A stretch of DNA of 64,000 nucleotides, from contig JAQFVV010000444.1 in assembly GCA_028023455.1 (NCBI GenBank), positions 1 through 64,000 on the forward strand. Reading direction: 5' to 3'. Below, piece by piece: positions 13,296 through 25,316 of this stretch. Origin of the DNA: Epiperipatus broadwayi (taxonomy: Eukaryota > Onychophora > Udeonychophora > Euonychophora > Peripatidae). The notes under the pieces are model-generated. The model was given only the letters and a program-made list of their open reading frames with translations, did no database searches and was not told where the DNA came from. The position numbers were made by a program, and so were the translations under genes. Each line of letters starts with the position of its first letter. Positions within the stretch are counted from its first letter, which is position 1.

Positions 13296-15100
13296 TGTAA
13301 TGGTCATATTTGTACCTTTACACAACAAAATCCAGAGTTCTGGCAAATTACACCAAAGCTGATCTAGATGAGAGGTTGAGACCTCAAATCAGATTGCACC
13401 TCAGCTCTTTCACCAATAGTCCGTAACTTACTACTCTATAAATGACATAAATGAGGCTGCACTTGGAGTTTCTTAATTCATATGCTGTCAGTAGCAAAAG
13501 ATGGAGCAAGAGAAATTAGGGAATATTGACTAAATTTCTAATAATTTACCTAAACACACACACACCGATGGCTGACTAGACAATGCATATATCGATAACT
13601 AATACTATATTAGAGTAGATTTGGATAAAATTTGGTAATGAATTATGAATATCACATTAAACATTTATAACTTTTAAATATTTAATTATAAAATATATGA
13701 TAAATGATACAAATATACAAAGTGCATTGGGTTTACACACACAGATTTGTTATAGTGATGAGAGCAGATTCTCATCTTTTGCATACTTTAATTAAAATGA
13801 GTTTATTACAAGTTTTATTCTATGGTCTATTCATGCCTAAATTATGGTATGCCATCCTTACAAGGTTTGCTAATAGTCAAATCATATGAGAATGATTAAT
13901 ATAACTAATCCATTATTATTATATAATGAGCAATAATTGTACTCGTTATGCAATTGCATAATATAAGCTAGGTCTGAGGTTCAGATCAATGCTAAACTAA
14001 TAATATTATGGAGGGGAACTGGCAATTTGTAGCATAACTTCCGAGACTATGGTGCTACATAAAATAAGTAAGAGATGCAGCCTGAATGTGCAGTTACTTG
14101 TGGGATTCAGTACCAAGTACTCAGTTCCCATGGACTGTACAACTTGTTATCTTAAAATAAGTGGACATTTGGTTTGGGTGATCAGAGCAGCTTATAACAA
14201 TCTGGACCCTTGTGTTCCAGTTCTAAAGAAGATAATGGGATGGCCCATAAAACCAAAGCCCATTTTTAATAAAATATATATAGCAAGGCATATACTGCAG
14301 CTATGTGCTTTATAAAAACACATTCATAATGCTTTCTAGAATATAAACATTAAAATTAATTGAGCGCAAACTCTATAGTTTCATTCTGTGAAATTACTAT
14401 ACGCCTGTTCATAAATTATCATACTTAAATCATGCTATGGAAAATAGTAGGTGAACCAGGATGATAGATAAAGAATACTGTTTCAATACATAACAGTTGT
14501 ATCTTATATGTGATCAATGCTTATTTTTGAAATGAACTAGCTACATATTACAAATACTTTCCTGGTAGCAAATATTGCCAAAATTGCTCTGTTAGATATA
14601 GTATTAAAAAAACTTTTTAAAAAGCTAGATATTAATCATTAATGCAAAAACATTTTACCATACAAATCAATAAGAAAGTATTTTATCCAGCAGTCTTTCT
14701 TTTCTACTACAGATAAAGTTACAACAGTTGCCACATCAGAATATTCTCTCTTTCTGGAATCAGTCTGTACTGCAGTCTCCTCCAATTCAAGACTTTGCAC
14801 TTCTGTTATTTAACAGACCTATTTATAGTTTTACTTTAAGGTAGGGTATCAAATTCCTAAGCTTTTAATGGCATATTATTTATTTTTTAATCAATATGTT
14901 TATAGAACTAAATTCTTTTTCTTAACAAAATTTCAAAAAAAAAAAAATAAAATAAAATAACCCTGGATTAATTTATATAGGAATGTTTTCCCAAACATTT
15001 TTTTTTATCAATTTTGAATACAATATTTTAATTATACAAAACCTGTATCTTTCACCTTGATATTTTAATAAATCAATATTAGTATATTATAAATATATAT
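13296..15100. other. AT-rich DNA with one less AT-rich patch
   Basis: No gene recognised. The patch at 14030-14310 is richer in G+C and has an 88-codon open frame (14049-14315 plus) whose protein matches nothing I know. It could be a relic repeat or an untranslated exon. Confidence 0.4.
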
Positions 15101-15443
15101 AAGGGATCAGAGTGACTTGGGATCAACATGGGTATGATAATATTAGCATCAACAAGGGTTTGAGCACTTCATTATCAGATTTTTAATGATATGGATGGCT
15201 AATGAGTTGCAGGGTGGTGAAGATTGAAGTCTCTCCATTAAAGTTTGAAGATTTGCTGTCTTAATATAAACTGAGAACTGATTATATGATCAGGAACAAT
15301 TGATGAGTGAGTGCTGGTTTAGCATAAAATACATATATTGGAGATCCCTTTCACATGTATGTAGACATGTGTATTGGTTATATAAGATGGAATGGATAGC
15401 TGAAGAAAGTTTGAAAGTCTGCTTTTAAATCCCATATAATTAC
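15101..15443 (+). repeat. Family A repeat, copy 3
   Basis: Runs from 'aagggatcagagtgacttgg' to 'cccatataattac' with all family landmarks. The 12-bp direct repeat CTTGATATTTTA at 15056-15067 and 15446-15457 brackets the copy plus ~33 bp of A/T-rich sequence on its left. That could be a target duplication. If so, the family end includes the A/T tract. Confidence 0.75.
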
Positions 15444-16094
15444 ATCTTGATATTTTAGTAAAATTTGTTTTCCAAATAATTATAAAATGATTTTCATTTA
15501 TGGAGACTGGAAAGAAAAAGAAAAGAAAAAAAATCGTGGTTGTTCTTTAAAATCCATTCTCTAACCTATCTAACTAATTTTATATAATTTTCAATAAAAT
15601 ATTTGGATTTATTTTTAAATTTATCACAAGGAAATATCAACTTATTTTATTAAGCCTCTTTCTGGAAGCAAATTTGAATCATCCATAAATTATGATACAC
15701 TTTCTATTAAACTATGCATTCATTTACATGACAAATAGCAAATTTAACTATTTCCCCTTCATTACAAGTGTTATAATCTTATCGTTTTTAATTTGGCATA
15801 ATCCATTTTTACATAATACAAAATATTTATGGATTTATTAATTTTATTAATCCATTTCTTTTCTAAACCATTATAACTATATGCTACACATACATATGTA
15901 ATACCCATATACACAATTACTCACTTCTACAATTTACAGATCAATTTATTTGTTTCAACTATTTTATATTATTTTATTAAGTTGCCTTTAATACTTTGGT
16001 GACAATGTAGTCTTGTAACATGAATGATGCCATTTGCGATATATATATATTTCACAATGATGACATTACAAAACCATTATGTTGTCTTTTTAAT
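15444..16094. other. AT-rich DNA
   Basis: No feature recognised. Confidence 0.5.
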
Positions 16095-16470
16095 ATACTA
16101 TTCTTTAAAATAAAATATATTCAATTTATAGACAACTAAATACTTAAAATATATAAATAATAAATTTATTAATATCTAATCGAAAATAAAATAAAAATAA
16201 AGAGAAATGTATGAATTTAGTACAAGGGTCGGTTAAGTTAGGTGGAAAATGGTCATTGAATAAAAATTGGAAAATTTAAAAACATCTTTATTGTTAAGTT
16301 TGACCTGTATGTGATATGTAAATCACGTGATTTTTTTCAATTGTTGTAATATCTTGATAAGGTTCATTTTTTGAATGAAAATCGATTAGATATTAATAAA
16401 TTTATTATTTATATATTGTAAGTATTTAGTTGTCTATAAATTGAATATATTTCATTTTAAAGAATAATAT
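16095..16470. mobile_element. MITE with ~95-bp terminal inverted repeats (376 bp)
   Basis: The left end 'actattctttaaaataaaat' and the block 'ttcaatttatagacaactaa' are mirrored by 'ttagttgtctataaattgaa' and 'attttaaagaataatat' at the right. The arms continue inward through 'aataaatttattaatatcta'. The ~180-bp centre holds 'gggtcggttaagttaggtgg' and 'atcacgtgat'. No frame of note. TA-rich flanks prevent defining a target duplication; a Tc1/mariner-type TA duplication is possible but unproven. Confidence 0.75.
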
Positions 16471-16488
16471 ATATATATATATATGTAT

Positions 16489-16714
16489 AAGGAGATAAAA
16501 TCTATATAAATAGAAATAACCTTAAATGTTACCAAGAGATTATCAATTACTACTAATTGGCAATCCCTGAGGTCAAACCAGTTTTTTCACTAAACCTATA
16601 ATAGGTCTTTTGTTTGGCCTCAGGGATTGCAAATTAGTAGTAATTGATAATTTCTTGGTAACATTAACATCAAAAGTTAAAGGTTATTTCTATTTACATG
16701 GATATTATCTCTTC
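16489..16714. mobile_element. Foldback/MITE hairpin (226 bp)
   Basis: Arms of ~95 bp: 'aatagaaataacctt', 'ttaccaagagattatcaatt' and 'actactaatt.gcaatccctgagg' on the left, complemented on the right. The loop of ~25-30 bp includes 'cactaaacctataatag'. It lies 18 bp after the preceding MITE, so two unrelated inverted-repeat elements abut. Confidence 0.8.
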
Positions 16715-16883
16715 ATTTCTATTCTTTATTATAATAGCAATCTATGGAAATATTTAATTCAATATATATAATGATAAACAAAAAGAGTAAATTATCCTCT
16801 CCCAGGATATGAACTAAAAGCACTCTAAATGTTGAATAAAAAATCAAGAATCGAATAAATTTATCTAGTTTAGGTAGTTCTAA

Positions 16884-17390
16884 TATTTATAGGCATACCT
16901 TTATCAATACTGTTGGAAATTCTGAGTGAAATAAGCCAGATGGAACATGGCATTTAAGAGTTATTAAACTCATAATTAATCATACAAGGCTGGAACCAGT
17001 ATCTCACTTTTAACACCTTGATTGTAATAATTAAACAAGATTTAATTTGTAAAATTAAACAATGGTATGATTATGAACAGCAGAGCTATGAAGAATATGT
17101 GGATTCATTCTATTATTGATCCTCTGTTCATTATTTACAGTGCTTCTAAGTCATAGCCTGGAGAGTGGGGTGTATTCTCATATTTACATAGACATTGAGC
17201 TATATTTAATTTAAAGTTTACATATATCTTGTTTAGTTATTACAATCAAGGTACTAAAAGCGAGATATGGTCTGCTTTGTATGATTAATTATGAGTTAAT
17301 AACTCTTAAGTGTCATGGTCTACCTGGTTGATAAATTACTTTCATTCTGAATTACTAACAATATTGACAAAGATATGCTTATAAACATCA
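16884..17390. mobile_element. Inverted-repeat element (~507 bp)
   Basis: Left arm ~16884-17055 and right arm ~17212-17390 are imperfect complements. For example, 'aactcataattaatcataca' on the left pairs with 'tgtatgattaattatgagtt' on the right, and 'accttgattgtaataatta' pairs with 'tagttattacaatcaaggt'. The ~150-bp middle shows no motif. A related, more decayed copy is at 12091-12330. Confidence 0.7.
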
Positions 17391-18113
17391 TATAATAAAA
17401 AGTTTCCCCACAAACTGTGTCTGTATTAATATACCCATCTTTTTTATCATATTTATTTTGCAAACAATTAATCAGTATTTACAAATAACAGAAGAAAATA
17501 TTATTTGTTTTAAGACAAACAGTTTTAATCATATACAATTATTTTAAAAAGTATTGAATAAGCATGACAAATCTATGAATATGCTTTACCTATTCTGTTA
17601 AATATTACATGATATAGTTTGAAGCTAACAAGATCTAATATAATAGAGTTATCCAAATTAAAACAAGCATTCATGGAACTAAATATAAAATAATATCATC
17701 TTTTTTTCTAGCTGGGAAATCATTTTATATTTTACTCTATAGATGTACATTATTATATTTTCTATGATCATACTGTTATATAGTATTTATTCTTAGAATA
17801 TAAACAGATTGTTAAATTGAATTCTAATTCTAATCTGATCTACTCAAGTTATTAAAGATGTTAAAAGATTTAAAAGTATCCTAAATAGTTGAGAAATATT
17901 TTTTATATGTGTGCAAAAATGTTTTACTTATTGAAATATTAAATTTAGATTAAATCATCTAAAACCATGATTTTTTTCAAATCTATATCTTGATTTGTTA
18001 ATGGTTAACTGGAATAAAATTTGATAATTTTATAGTGTTTATAGTTAGCTATGAATGACAGTATTCTGTCATGTCTTGGGCAATTACAGTGTTATAAATA
18101 TATATAAATAGTT
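17391..18113. other. AT-rich DNA
   Basis: Nothing recognised. Confidence 0.5.
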
Positions 18114-18500
18114 AATTAAATACCACATAAATATGTAATGATATTGAATACCATTAATTTAATTTATGCCATCTATAGAAAGATATGTTTTTTTTTAAAA
18201 AGTGGCAATTACTAATAAAAAAAATCGGCTAATCTCTCTTGGAGATAAGTTTCTGTTATAACCAAACTAGTTGACTTCTTATCAGACATAGTAATAGAAT
18301 TTCAGTTTAAATACCCAACAAATTTCAATTTGATATTAATGTTTGAAACTATTTTACCAGTAATTTAACTAAATCCTTTTTTATGTGGCTTAATGTTAAT
18401 AGAAAGAGCAGAGTTCTAAATTAAACTCATTTTTATAAACAATCTTGCTTTTGAATAACATTTAAGTATTAAATTACCAATTAAATACCACATAAATATG
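18114..18500. repeat. 22-bp exact direct repeats flanking a 343-bp segment
   Basis: The same 22 bases, beginning AATTAAATACCACATAAA, stand at 18114-18135 and 18479-18500. Exact repeats of this length look like a target-site duplication left by a retroposed insert (18136-18478). The insert has no recognisable coding or tRNA-like sequence, so its identity is unknown. Chance or an old local duplication cannot be excluded. Confidence 0.4.
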
Positions 18501-20081
18501 GAAATATATATATATAAATAAGTTTGTTTAAGAATTCTGGTTTGCTTATCAACATTAAAACCTTTGCACTGATGAAGCAGCCATATTGAATATTTAAAAA
18601 ATTATGTTACGCCACAAATTTTATCATAATATATATTTGTATTACTAAAAAATGACACAATATATATTATTTTAAAGATCAAATGCCAAAGAATGTAATT
18701 AAGCTAAAAAAATATAGTCATTGATATTCAAAGCAATAAAAAAAAGAATAAAAGTTAATATTTCTAATAATTATTGTAATATTATTTCATAAATTCTAAA
18801 TTATCATGCATATAACTTAAAATTATATTTTTGTTAGTAGGTTAGTTGGATTCATCATAAAATTTCTAAAAAATTAGTATATAATATTACTTACCTAAGG
18901 TAATCCATCACTTGAAAACTTCATAGAATAAATACATTAGTACCTTTTCTTTTTCTTTGTAGCCCTTCAAAATGTATTTCCATACAGGGGTTTGCAATGT
19001 ATATGTTATCCCTAATAACAAAACAAGTAGCAATAATTAGTATAATTTGAATATTATAATAAAGAACTTCAATACAGTTTGTAATTTATTAAAAAGTACT
19101 ACTAAAATAATCACTATGTACAAAATAAAATAATAAAATAAAATAAAAAGTGAATGAAATACTAAATTCATTATAGAGTTAAGCTTGAGGTTAGTAGTTT
19201 ATAAATATACTGTCAAAATATTTACTTTTAGCATTTGCATATATTTATTACTATTAAAATGCAGACAAGAGATTATAGAAAAATCTAAATCAGGTCATAA
19301 TATTTGAAAAACATGTATATCTTTATCTGATATCATCTAATTCAAATACTGGAGCCAAGCTCATATCATAGAAAAAAATGCAAATAATCACAATTTTTTT
19401 TATATTAGTTTCAATAATAATTTTTTCATATATTTTTTATCAAATATATATATAAAAATAATAATTAAAAAATATATAAAAATTAATAATGATTAAAAAA
19501 TATAGAAACAATTAAAAAATATAGAAAAATAAATACTTACCATTAGGCTGAATTCAAATTGTTAATCTTGAACAAGCTGACTTTAAAATGAAATTCATTA
19601 AACTCACTGAAATGGTCTCTACATCAGAAATAAAAGAACCTGGTAATATCAATTTTATTTTCTCAATACTCTTAACAATTCTCTTTTAAATAAATCCATT
19701 TGTCTGTCTCTCTCTCTCTCTCTCTCTAAGTATTAAAATAAGAATCAATAATTAGAAAAATGGGTTTTTCAATAATGATGAATATTGACTTTATCAATAT
19801 ATTATATGTTATTTGATTATCATTACATGTAATCATTTATATATGTATTTTTTTTATATAAAATGTTTTTTATTATATATTAATTCAGGTATTATGAAAA
19901 TATATTATTCTTGTCATATATAAAGATTATACACAAGACTTATTAATAATGGAAATTAACACACACACACAATGAAATATAGGCCTACATGAATATATGT
20001 TGAGCATGAATATATGTTGAGGTAACTGAAACACACAGGCTTATTATATACCTGTGTCTATATATGTAATATTTAGGGTAT
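18501..20081. other. AT-rich DNA with a (TC)n tract
   Basis: No gene. A pure TC microsatellite lies at 19703-19727. Confidence 0.5.
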
Positions 20082-20612
20082 ATGACCACAGATTTTCACA
20101 TGACCCACCACTCTCCACACTATCTCATAACACTGATACACTTGAACACATATATGTTGAAAAGATAAATAATCACCAATATACATATTTCATGCTAAAA
20201 CAGCAATCATCAGTTAGTCCAGATTACCATATCTACACATATATGCTATAAGTGCTCAAATATATATTAAGATAGCCAAACCTCACACTTTAATGGATAG
20301 GCTTCAATATACTCCACACTCCAACTCTTCAAACGTCCATTTGAGCATTCCATCATCAGATTTTCAATTGGATGGACGGTTGAAGAGTTGGAGTGTGGAG
20401 TAGATTGACGCCTGTCCATTAAAGTGTGAGATTTGGCTATCTGAATATATATCTGAGCACTTATAGCATATATGTGTAGAGATAGTAATCTGGACCAACT
20501 GATGATTGCTGGTTTAGCATGAAATACGAAATACATATATGTGTTCAAGGGTATCAGTGTTATGAGATAGTGTGGAGAGTGGTGGGTCATGTGAAAGTCT
20601 GTGCTGAAATCA
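20082..20612. mobile_element. Palindromic family A element (530 bp, ~255-bp arms)
   Basis: The left arm (20082-~20341) is the reverse complement of the right arm (~20374-20612). 'cacatgacccaccactctcc' near 20098 is answered by 'ggagagtggtgggtcatgtg' near 20574, and the arms remain complementary to the centre ('ccaactcttcaaacgtccat' / 'atggacggttgaagagttgg'). The ~32-bp loop is 'ttgagcattccatcatcag' and following bases, the core landmark of family A. It is a head-to-head dimer-like form of the family. Frames at 20054-20251 and 20267-20590 are arm shadows. Confidence 0.85.
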
Positions 20613-20921
20613 ATGAGGGTAGAAATTTAATGTAACGAGAAATAGGTTTTAAAGTAATTAGCAACCTGGATTAATGGAAATTGAGATGAATAACTAGGAA
20701 CAAATCTCTTTTTTAAAAAATATTCCTATTTTTATACTTTAACTAACTTTATCGACCTATTTCTCAATTATTATTTTTTAAGATTATATGCATAAAATTT
20801 ATGTTATATACATACAATATCCGAGTATGTACGTGCATCTGGTGTTTATTTTTAAAATTGAAATGTTTCTATGATATGAGACTTCTATTCACCTATTAGA
20901 GATATGAACAGACATATATCA
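20613..20921. other. AT-rich spacer
   Basis: Nothing recognised before the hAT target duplication at 20922. Confidence 0.5.
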
Positions 20922-20929
20922 GGCTATAT

Positions 20930-21802
20930 CAGGGATGCCCAACCCGTAGCTCGCGAGTCACATGTGGCTCGCGTAACTGTTTAATGTGGCTCGAATTGCA
21001 CTCTTCAAAAAAATTGATAAAATATTTTATGTTCCTTGATGGCTCATGCACACACTAAAAAATAAACATTTTTACAATACAAACAATAACGATATGCAGT
21101 GTCAGGTTTCACATTAAATAAAATATATTTTTCCTGTAATTGTAATTTATATGTATGTTACCAAATTTTTAATAAATAAAATGTATTTACATTTTTTTTT
21201 CTGTTTAACATATTACACCATTTTTTTTTTTTGCTGTACACGTTTGGTTTGGTGCTATATATATATTGTGTTTAGTGCTCTTGTATATATTGTTGTTTTT
21301 ATCGAGAAAGATCCTTGTAGACGTTTGGTTTGGTGCTGTATATATATTGTGTATAGTGCTGGAAATAGTTTTTATCGAGATAAATCCATGTACACGTATA
21401 TATTTTGCTGTATATATCGATGTTTAGTGCTGTAAACAGTTGTTTTTATCCGTGCACACGTATATATTTTGCTGTATATATATATATATTGATGTTTAGT
21501 GCTGTAAATAGTTGTTTTTATCGAGATAGATTCGTGTACACATATATTTTGCTGTATATATTGATGTTTTCATCGAGAAAGATCCGTGTACACGTTATTT
21601 TGGCCACATTAGAAACGGCGGATTGATACCAATGTGAATAGGCCGTCCCCGTCCCCCCCACCTATCTCCATACATTGCAGGTTTAGTACCCAAGTACCAT
21701 GTTTATAAATGTAATATGAAAAATGTAATATATAATTGTGGCTCCCCAAATTTTTTTAAATTCTCAACTGGCTCGCGTCAAGTTAAAGGTTGGGCACCAC
21801 TG
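20930..21802. mobile_element. hAT-like non-autonomous transposon (873 bp)
   Basis: The left end 'cagggatgcccaacc' and the right end 'ggttgggcaccactg' are complementary terminal inverted repeats of the CAG...CTG type known from hAT/Charlie-like elements. The subterminal 'tggctcgcgt' near the left is answered by 'ggctcgcgtcaag' near the right. A perfect 8-bp target duplication GGCTATAT lies at 20922-20929 and 21803-21810, which fixes both boundaries. There is no transposase. The interior is taken up largely by a minisatellite (21237-21597). The intact duplication suggests a fairly recent insertion. Confidence 0.9.
21237..21597. repeat. Minisatellite inside the hAT-like element, ~70-85 bp units
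   Basis: About five imperfect units repeat the blocks 'ttttgctgtatatat', 'ttgatgtttagtgctgtaaa', 'tagttgtttttatcgagata' and 'gatccgtgtacacg'. Unit lengths vary with the TA tract inside each unit. The frames here (21151-21435, 21405-21626) translate the repeat and are not genes. Confidence 0.8.
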
Positions 21803-21810
21803 GGCTATAT

Positions 21811-22774
21811 GATATTACCGATTGAGTTTAGGGGAAGGGGATGAAGTACTTTTGGTTATTATTATTATTTGAATGTAACTAATTTTTACTATTAATTATG
21901 TAAATTTTTCTATTTGTATATTGATGACTAAGAATAAAAAATTTTTTTTTATTATTAAAAGAAGTTTATATATTTCTTAGAGTTAATTAATGTCTTGTGA
22001 AACTAGTTTAGTTATCATCATCACTGGTGAATTTTAATCATAAAACATAGTTTACATATGTAACAATATTTTAGTAAATAATTATAGATTGATAAAAGAA
22101 AAGATTTATGTTGTGAGTTAAACATAAAGCTGTGGCTGGAAGTATCAGTGCCATCATTATCATCATCATCATTTTATTAAACAATAAACAATCTAAATAA
22201 ATATATTAAGCGGCCATATAAATGAAAGTTTTCACTTTGTTTATTTGTTATTTGTGAGCCAGTATAAGGAATATGAATACCATCGATGATCTATAGTATT
22301 AAATATGAGCTAGTAAAACTTATAATATTAGTAAATATGAGCTTGAAAGAGTTATAACGTTAAATTATGAAATATAAATTCCTAAAGGGTTTAATGATGT
22401 TAAACTATTAAACATGATCTATATGATAGTTTATTTGCACAATTTGAAAATAATGAGTATATTTTACCATTATGACAAGTGCAAATGGTGTATTGTTAAA
22501 AAATGGAAATCCTACATACTATTATAAATAATGTACCAACTGAGGTTCAAACCAGGTATGATTATAAGTGGGTATCCAATGTAATATTTCTAGGTTCATA
22601 TCACCTAGTGGCAGCCAGATATATAGGAAAGAATGGAATAGAAGATAAAATGGTTAGTTTCAGAGTGGTTTGTCCAATTGGGGTATAAAACTGCTTACAT
22701 GGTTATTGGTAATTGATCTGTTGCAAATGACTGCTCCAATGAGCAGTGGTAAGAAAATAAATTTTATCTAGATT
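21811..22774. other. AT-rich DNA with a short (ATC)n
   Basis: No gene. 'atcattatcatcatcatcat' at ~22152-22171 resembles the tail of the RTE family but has no adjoining element sequence. Confidence 0.4.
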
Positions 22775-22786
22775 ATTCATTCCATT

Positions 22787-23248
22787 TACCTACAGCACTT
22801 TCATCTTTCATTTGTTTACCAATTCTAGCATTAAAGTCTCCCATAACAATTTTAAAATGTTGTTTACTCTTATCAAAAGCCTTTTGTACATCCATATAAA
22901 AATCTTCTACTACTTCATCACTATGAGAACTTGTTGGGGCATAAACCTGAATTATCTGCATTTGGTATCTGCTATTAAGTTGTATAACTAATCTTGCCAC
23001 TCTGTCTGATACACCATCAATCTCTACAATATTGTTCTTCCACTTTTTATTTATAATGAATCCTATTCCACTTGTATTTCCAATATTTGTGCCTTTATAA
23101 TAAAATATATGTCCACTTTTTAAATCAATTGTCTCTTCACCTTTTCTTCTAACTTCACAAAGTCCAATAATATCCCATTTAATATAAGAGAGTTCTTCTT
23201 CTAATTCTTGCAATCTTCCTTCACTTGAAAGTGATCTGCAGTTGTAAG
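22787..23248 (-). pseudogene. Inverted, truncated AP-type endonuclease domain of RTE1
   Basis: Read on the minus strand, this gives the N-terminal part of an exonuclease-endonuclease-phosphatase (APE-like) domain. It starts near LGTYNCRSL (catalytic Asn), passes CEVRRKGEE (catalytic Glu) and VYAPTS (Tyr) to MGDFNARIG (Asp and Asn), and stops soon after. The downstream motifs seen in RTE2 (LDYILTN, GSDHRL) are lost at the inversion join, so the product could not nick DNA. The Met near 23300 belongs to sequence across the join, and the last residues at 22773-22786 come from the host target site. The family would use this enzyme to nick the target for priming. Confidence 0.9.
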
Positions 23249-23249
23249 T

Positions 23250-25316
23250 ACCTAAATAAAAACAATATTTACAGTTGATATTCCTAATCTTCAGAAACAT
23301 TCTAATGAATTTAAATTAGAACTTACAAATCGATTTCAAGTATTAGTAGATTTTGAACATGATTCAGATTTGAATGAAATTAATATGAAAATAACTGATA
23401 CACTTTTAAAAACTGCAACAAAGATAGCTGGTAGACAAAAGCAGCAATTGACCAACAAAATTTCTATTGAAACTAGAGAATTTATGAAGAAAAGAAGAAA
23501 TATGAAGATATACAAAAATGATGCACTAAAAAGAATTGAATATCTCGAATTTTGTAAAATGGTGCGGAAAAGAGTTGAAAACGATATAAGAAAATATAAC
23601 TGTGAACTAGCAAAAAAAGCTGTAGAAGAAAATAAAAGTCTTAAGAATGTAAAACAACATTTTGGTATTGGTAGGAAGTTTATATCTGCAATAAAGAAAA
23701 AAGATGGAATTATTACTAAAAAGAGAGATGACATCATGAAATTGGTAGAAAATTTTTATCAAGAATTATATAGTAATAAAGATCAAGTACCTCCTATATC
23801 TATTACATCTTCCGAATTGCCCAGAATTTTAAATGAAGAAGTGAGAAATGCAATTAAATGTATGAAGAAAGGAAAGGCTCCAGGTAATGATGAAATTATA
23901 ATTGATATATTAAAAGAAGCAGGTGAAGAAACAGAATTTTTTTTAGCAAAGTTATATACCAAATGTCTAAGTGATAAAGATGTACCGGATGATTGGAAGA
24001 ATGCATTAATAATATTAATATTTAAAAAATGCGATAAAGAAGATATTAGAAATTACAGACCTATCAGCCTTTTATCAGTTTTATATAAAATTTTTACCAA
24101 AATAATTACAACTCGTCTACAGAGAACATTGGATTTCCACCAACCAAGAGAACAAGCTGGATTTAAAAGTGGTTTTAGTACAGTAGATCATATTCAGGTA
24201 TTGAGAGAAGTTATAGAAAGGACAAATGAATATGAGTTGTCATTATGTTTTGGATTTGTAGATTATGAAAAGGCATTTGATTCTATAAACATTTCTTCAG
24301 TGATTAAATCATTGGATCATCAAGGTATAGATCCAGGATATTGTCATATTTTAAAGAATATTTATAAAAATGCAACAGCAACAATTAGATTACATAATGA
24401 TACTGGGAAAGTCAACATTGAGAAAGGTGTAAGACAAGGTGACTCCATATCTCCAAAACTTTTTACAGCAGTGCTGCAAGAAGTATTTTGTGGATTAAAA
24501 TGGGAAACTAAAGGAGTGAAAGTAAATGGAGATTATTTAAGTCATTTAGATTTCACAGATGATGTAGTTGTTTTTGCAAATAATGCTTCAGAGCTGCAGG
24601 AAATGTTGCAGGAGTTATCAGATGAAAGTAGGAAAGTAGGACTAAAGATAAATGTTAAAAAGACTAAAGTAATGTTTAATCGGTTTGCTCAAAATATGAA
24701 AATAAAGATTGATTATGATGAATTAGAAGAAGTTAACAGTTACAAATACCTTGGTCAGATTATTAATACAGATGGAAACATAATGGAGGAAATTAATCAT
24801 AGAATTAAAATTGGTTGGAGTGCTTTTGGTAGAAATAACTTGATACTAAAAGGAAATATGCCTATGTGTTTGAAAAGGAAAGTTTTTAACAAATGTGTTT
24901 TACCAGTTCTTACTTATGGATCTGAGACTTGGACACTCAATAGAAGAGCAATACAGAGACTTCAGATCACTCAAAGAAGTATGGAGAGGTGTATGTTGGG
25001 AGTAACAAGAAGAGATCGAAAATGCAATGTATGGGTAAGAGAACAAACAGGTGTTACTGACATCATTGAAAAAATTAAAAGATTGAAGTGGAGTTGGGCT
25101 GGACATATTGCTAGAAGAGATGATAATAGATGGACAATTGAAATTTTAAACTGGATTTCAAGAGATTGTAAAAGACCCAGAAAGAGACCACATGTGAGAT
25201 GGATTGATGAAATAAGAAAATGTGCAGGGGTGATGTGGAGAAGAGAAGCTAAAGATCGGAGAAGATGGATTAAACTTGGAGAGACCTTCATCCTGCAGTG
25301 GATTGATAATGGTTGA
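23250..25316 (+). CDS. RTE-type reverse transcriptase, intact frame, N-terminus lost
   Basis: An uninterrupted frame runs from the inversion join to a TGA at 25314-25316. The first Met at 23370 gives 648 residues but is only a convenient start, since in an intact element this is the C-terminal part of one endonuclease-RT polyprotein. In that numbering, KGKAPGND is at 167-174, NYRPISLL at 228-235, motif A FVDYEKAFDS at 296-305 and motif B RQGDSISPKLF at 355-365. Motif C is at 395-398, followed by YLGQI near 460. A C-terminal basic/Trp-rich region (LKWSWAGHIARRDDNRWT, near 572-589) is typical of RTE-like proteins. Motif C reads FTDD, whereas RTE2 has FADD; the Ala-to-Thr change beside the catalytic aspartates may lower activity. 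It lacks a usable endonuclease and 5' UTR, so it is probably not autonomous. Confidence 0.92.

Noticed and set aside
14049-14315. 88-codon frame in a less AT-rich patch
   Set aside because: No known motif and no splice or promoter support; kept only as a note on the patch.
21151-21626. Two frames of 94 and 73 codons
   Set aside because: They translate the minisatellite inside the hAT-like element.
22503-22688. 61-codon frame upstream of RTE1
   Set aside because: No family resemblance and no context; too short to support.
23336-23737. 133-codon minus-strand frame (and similar frames at 24900-25351 and 27390-27835)
   Set aside because: Antisense shadows of the RTE coding sequence.
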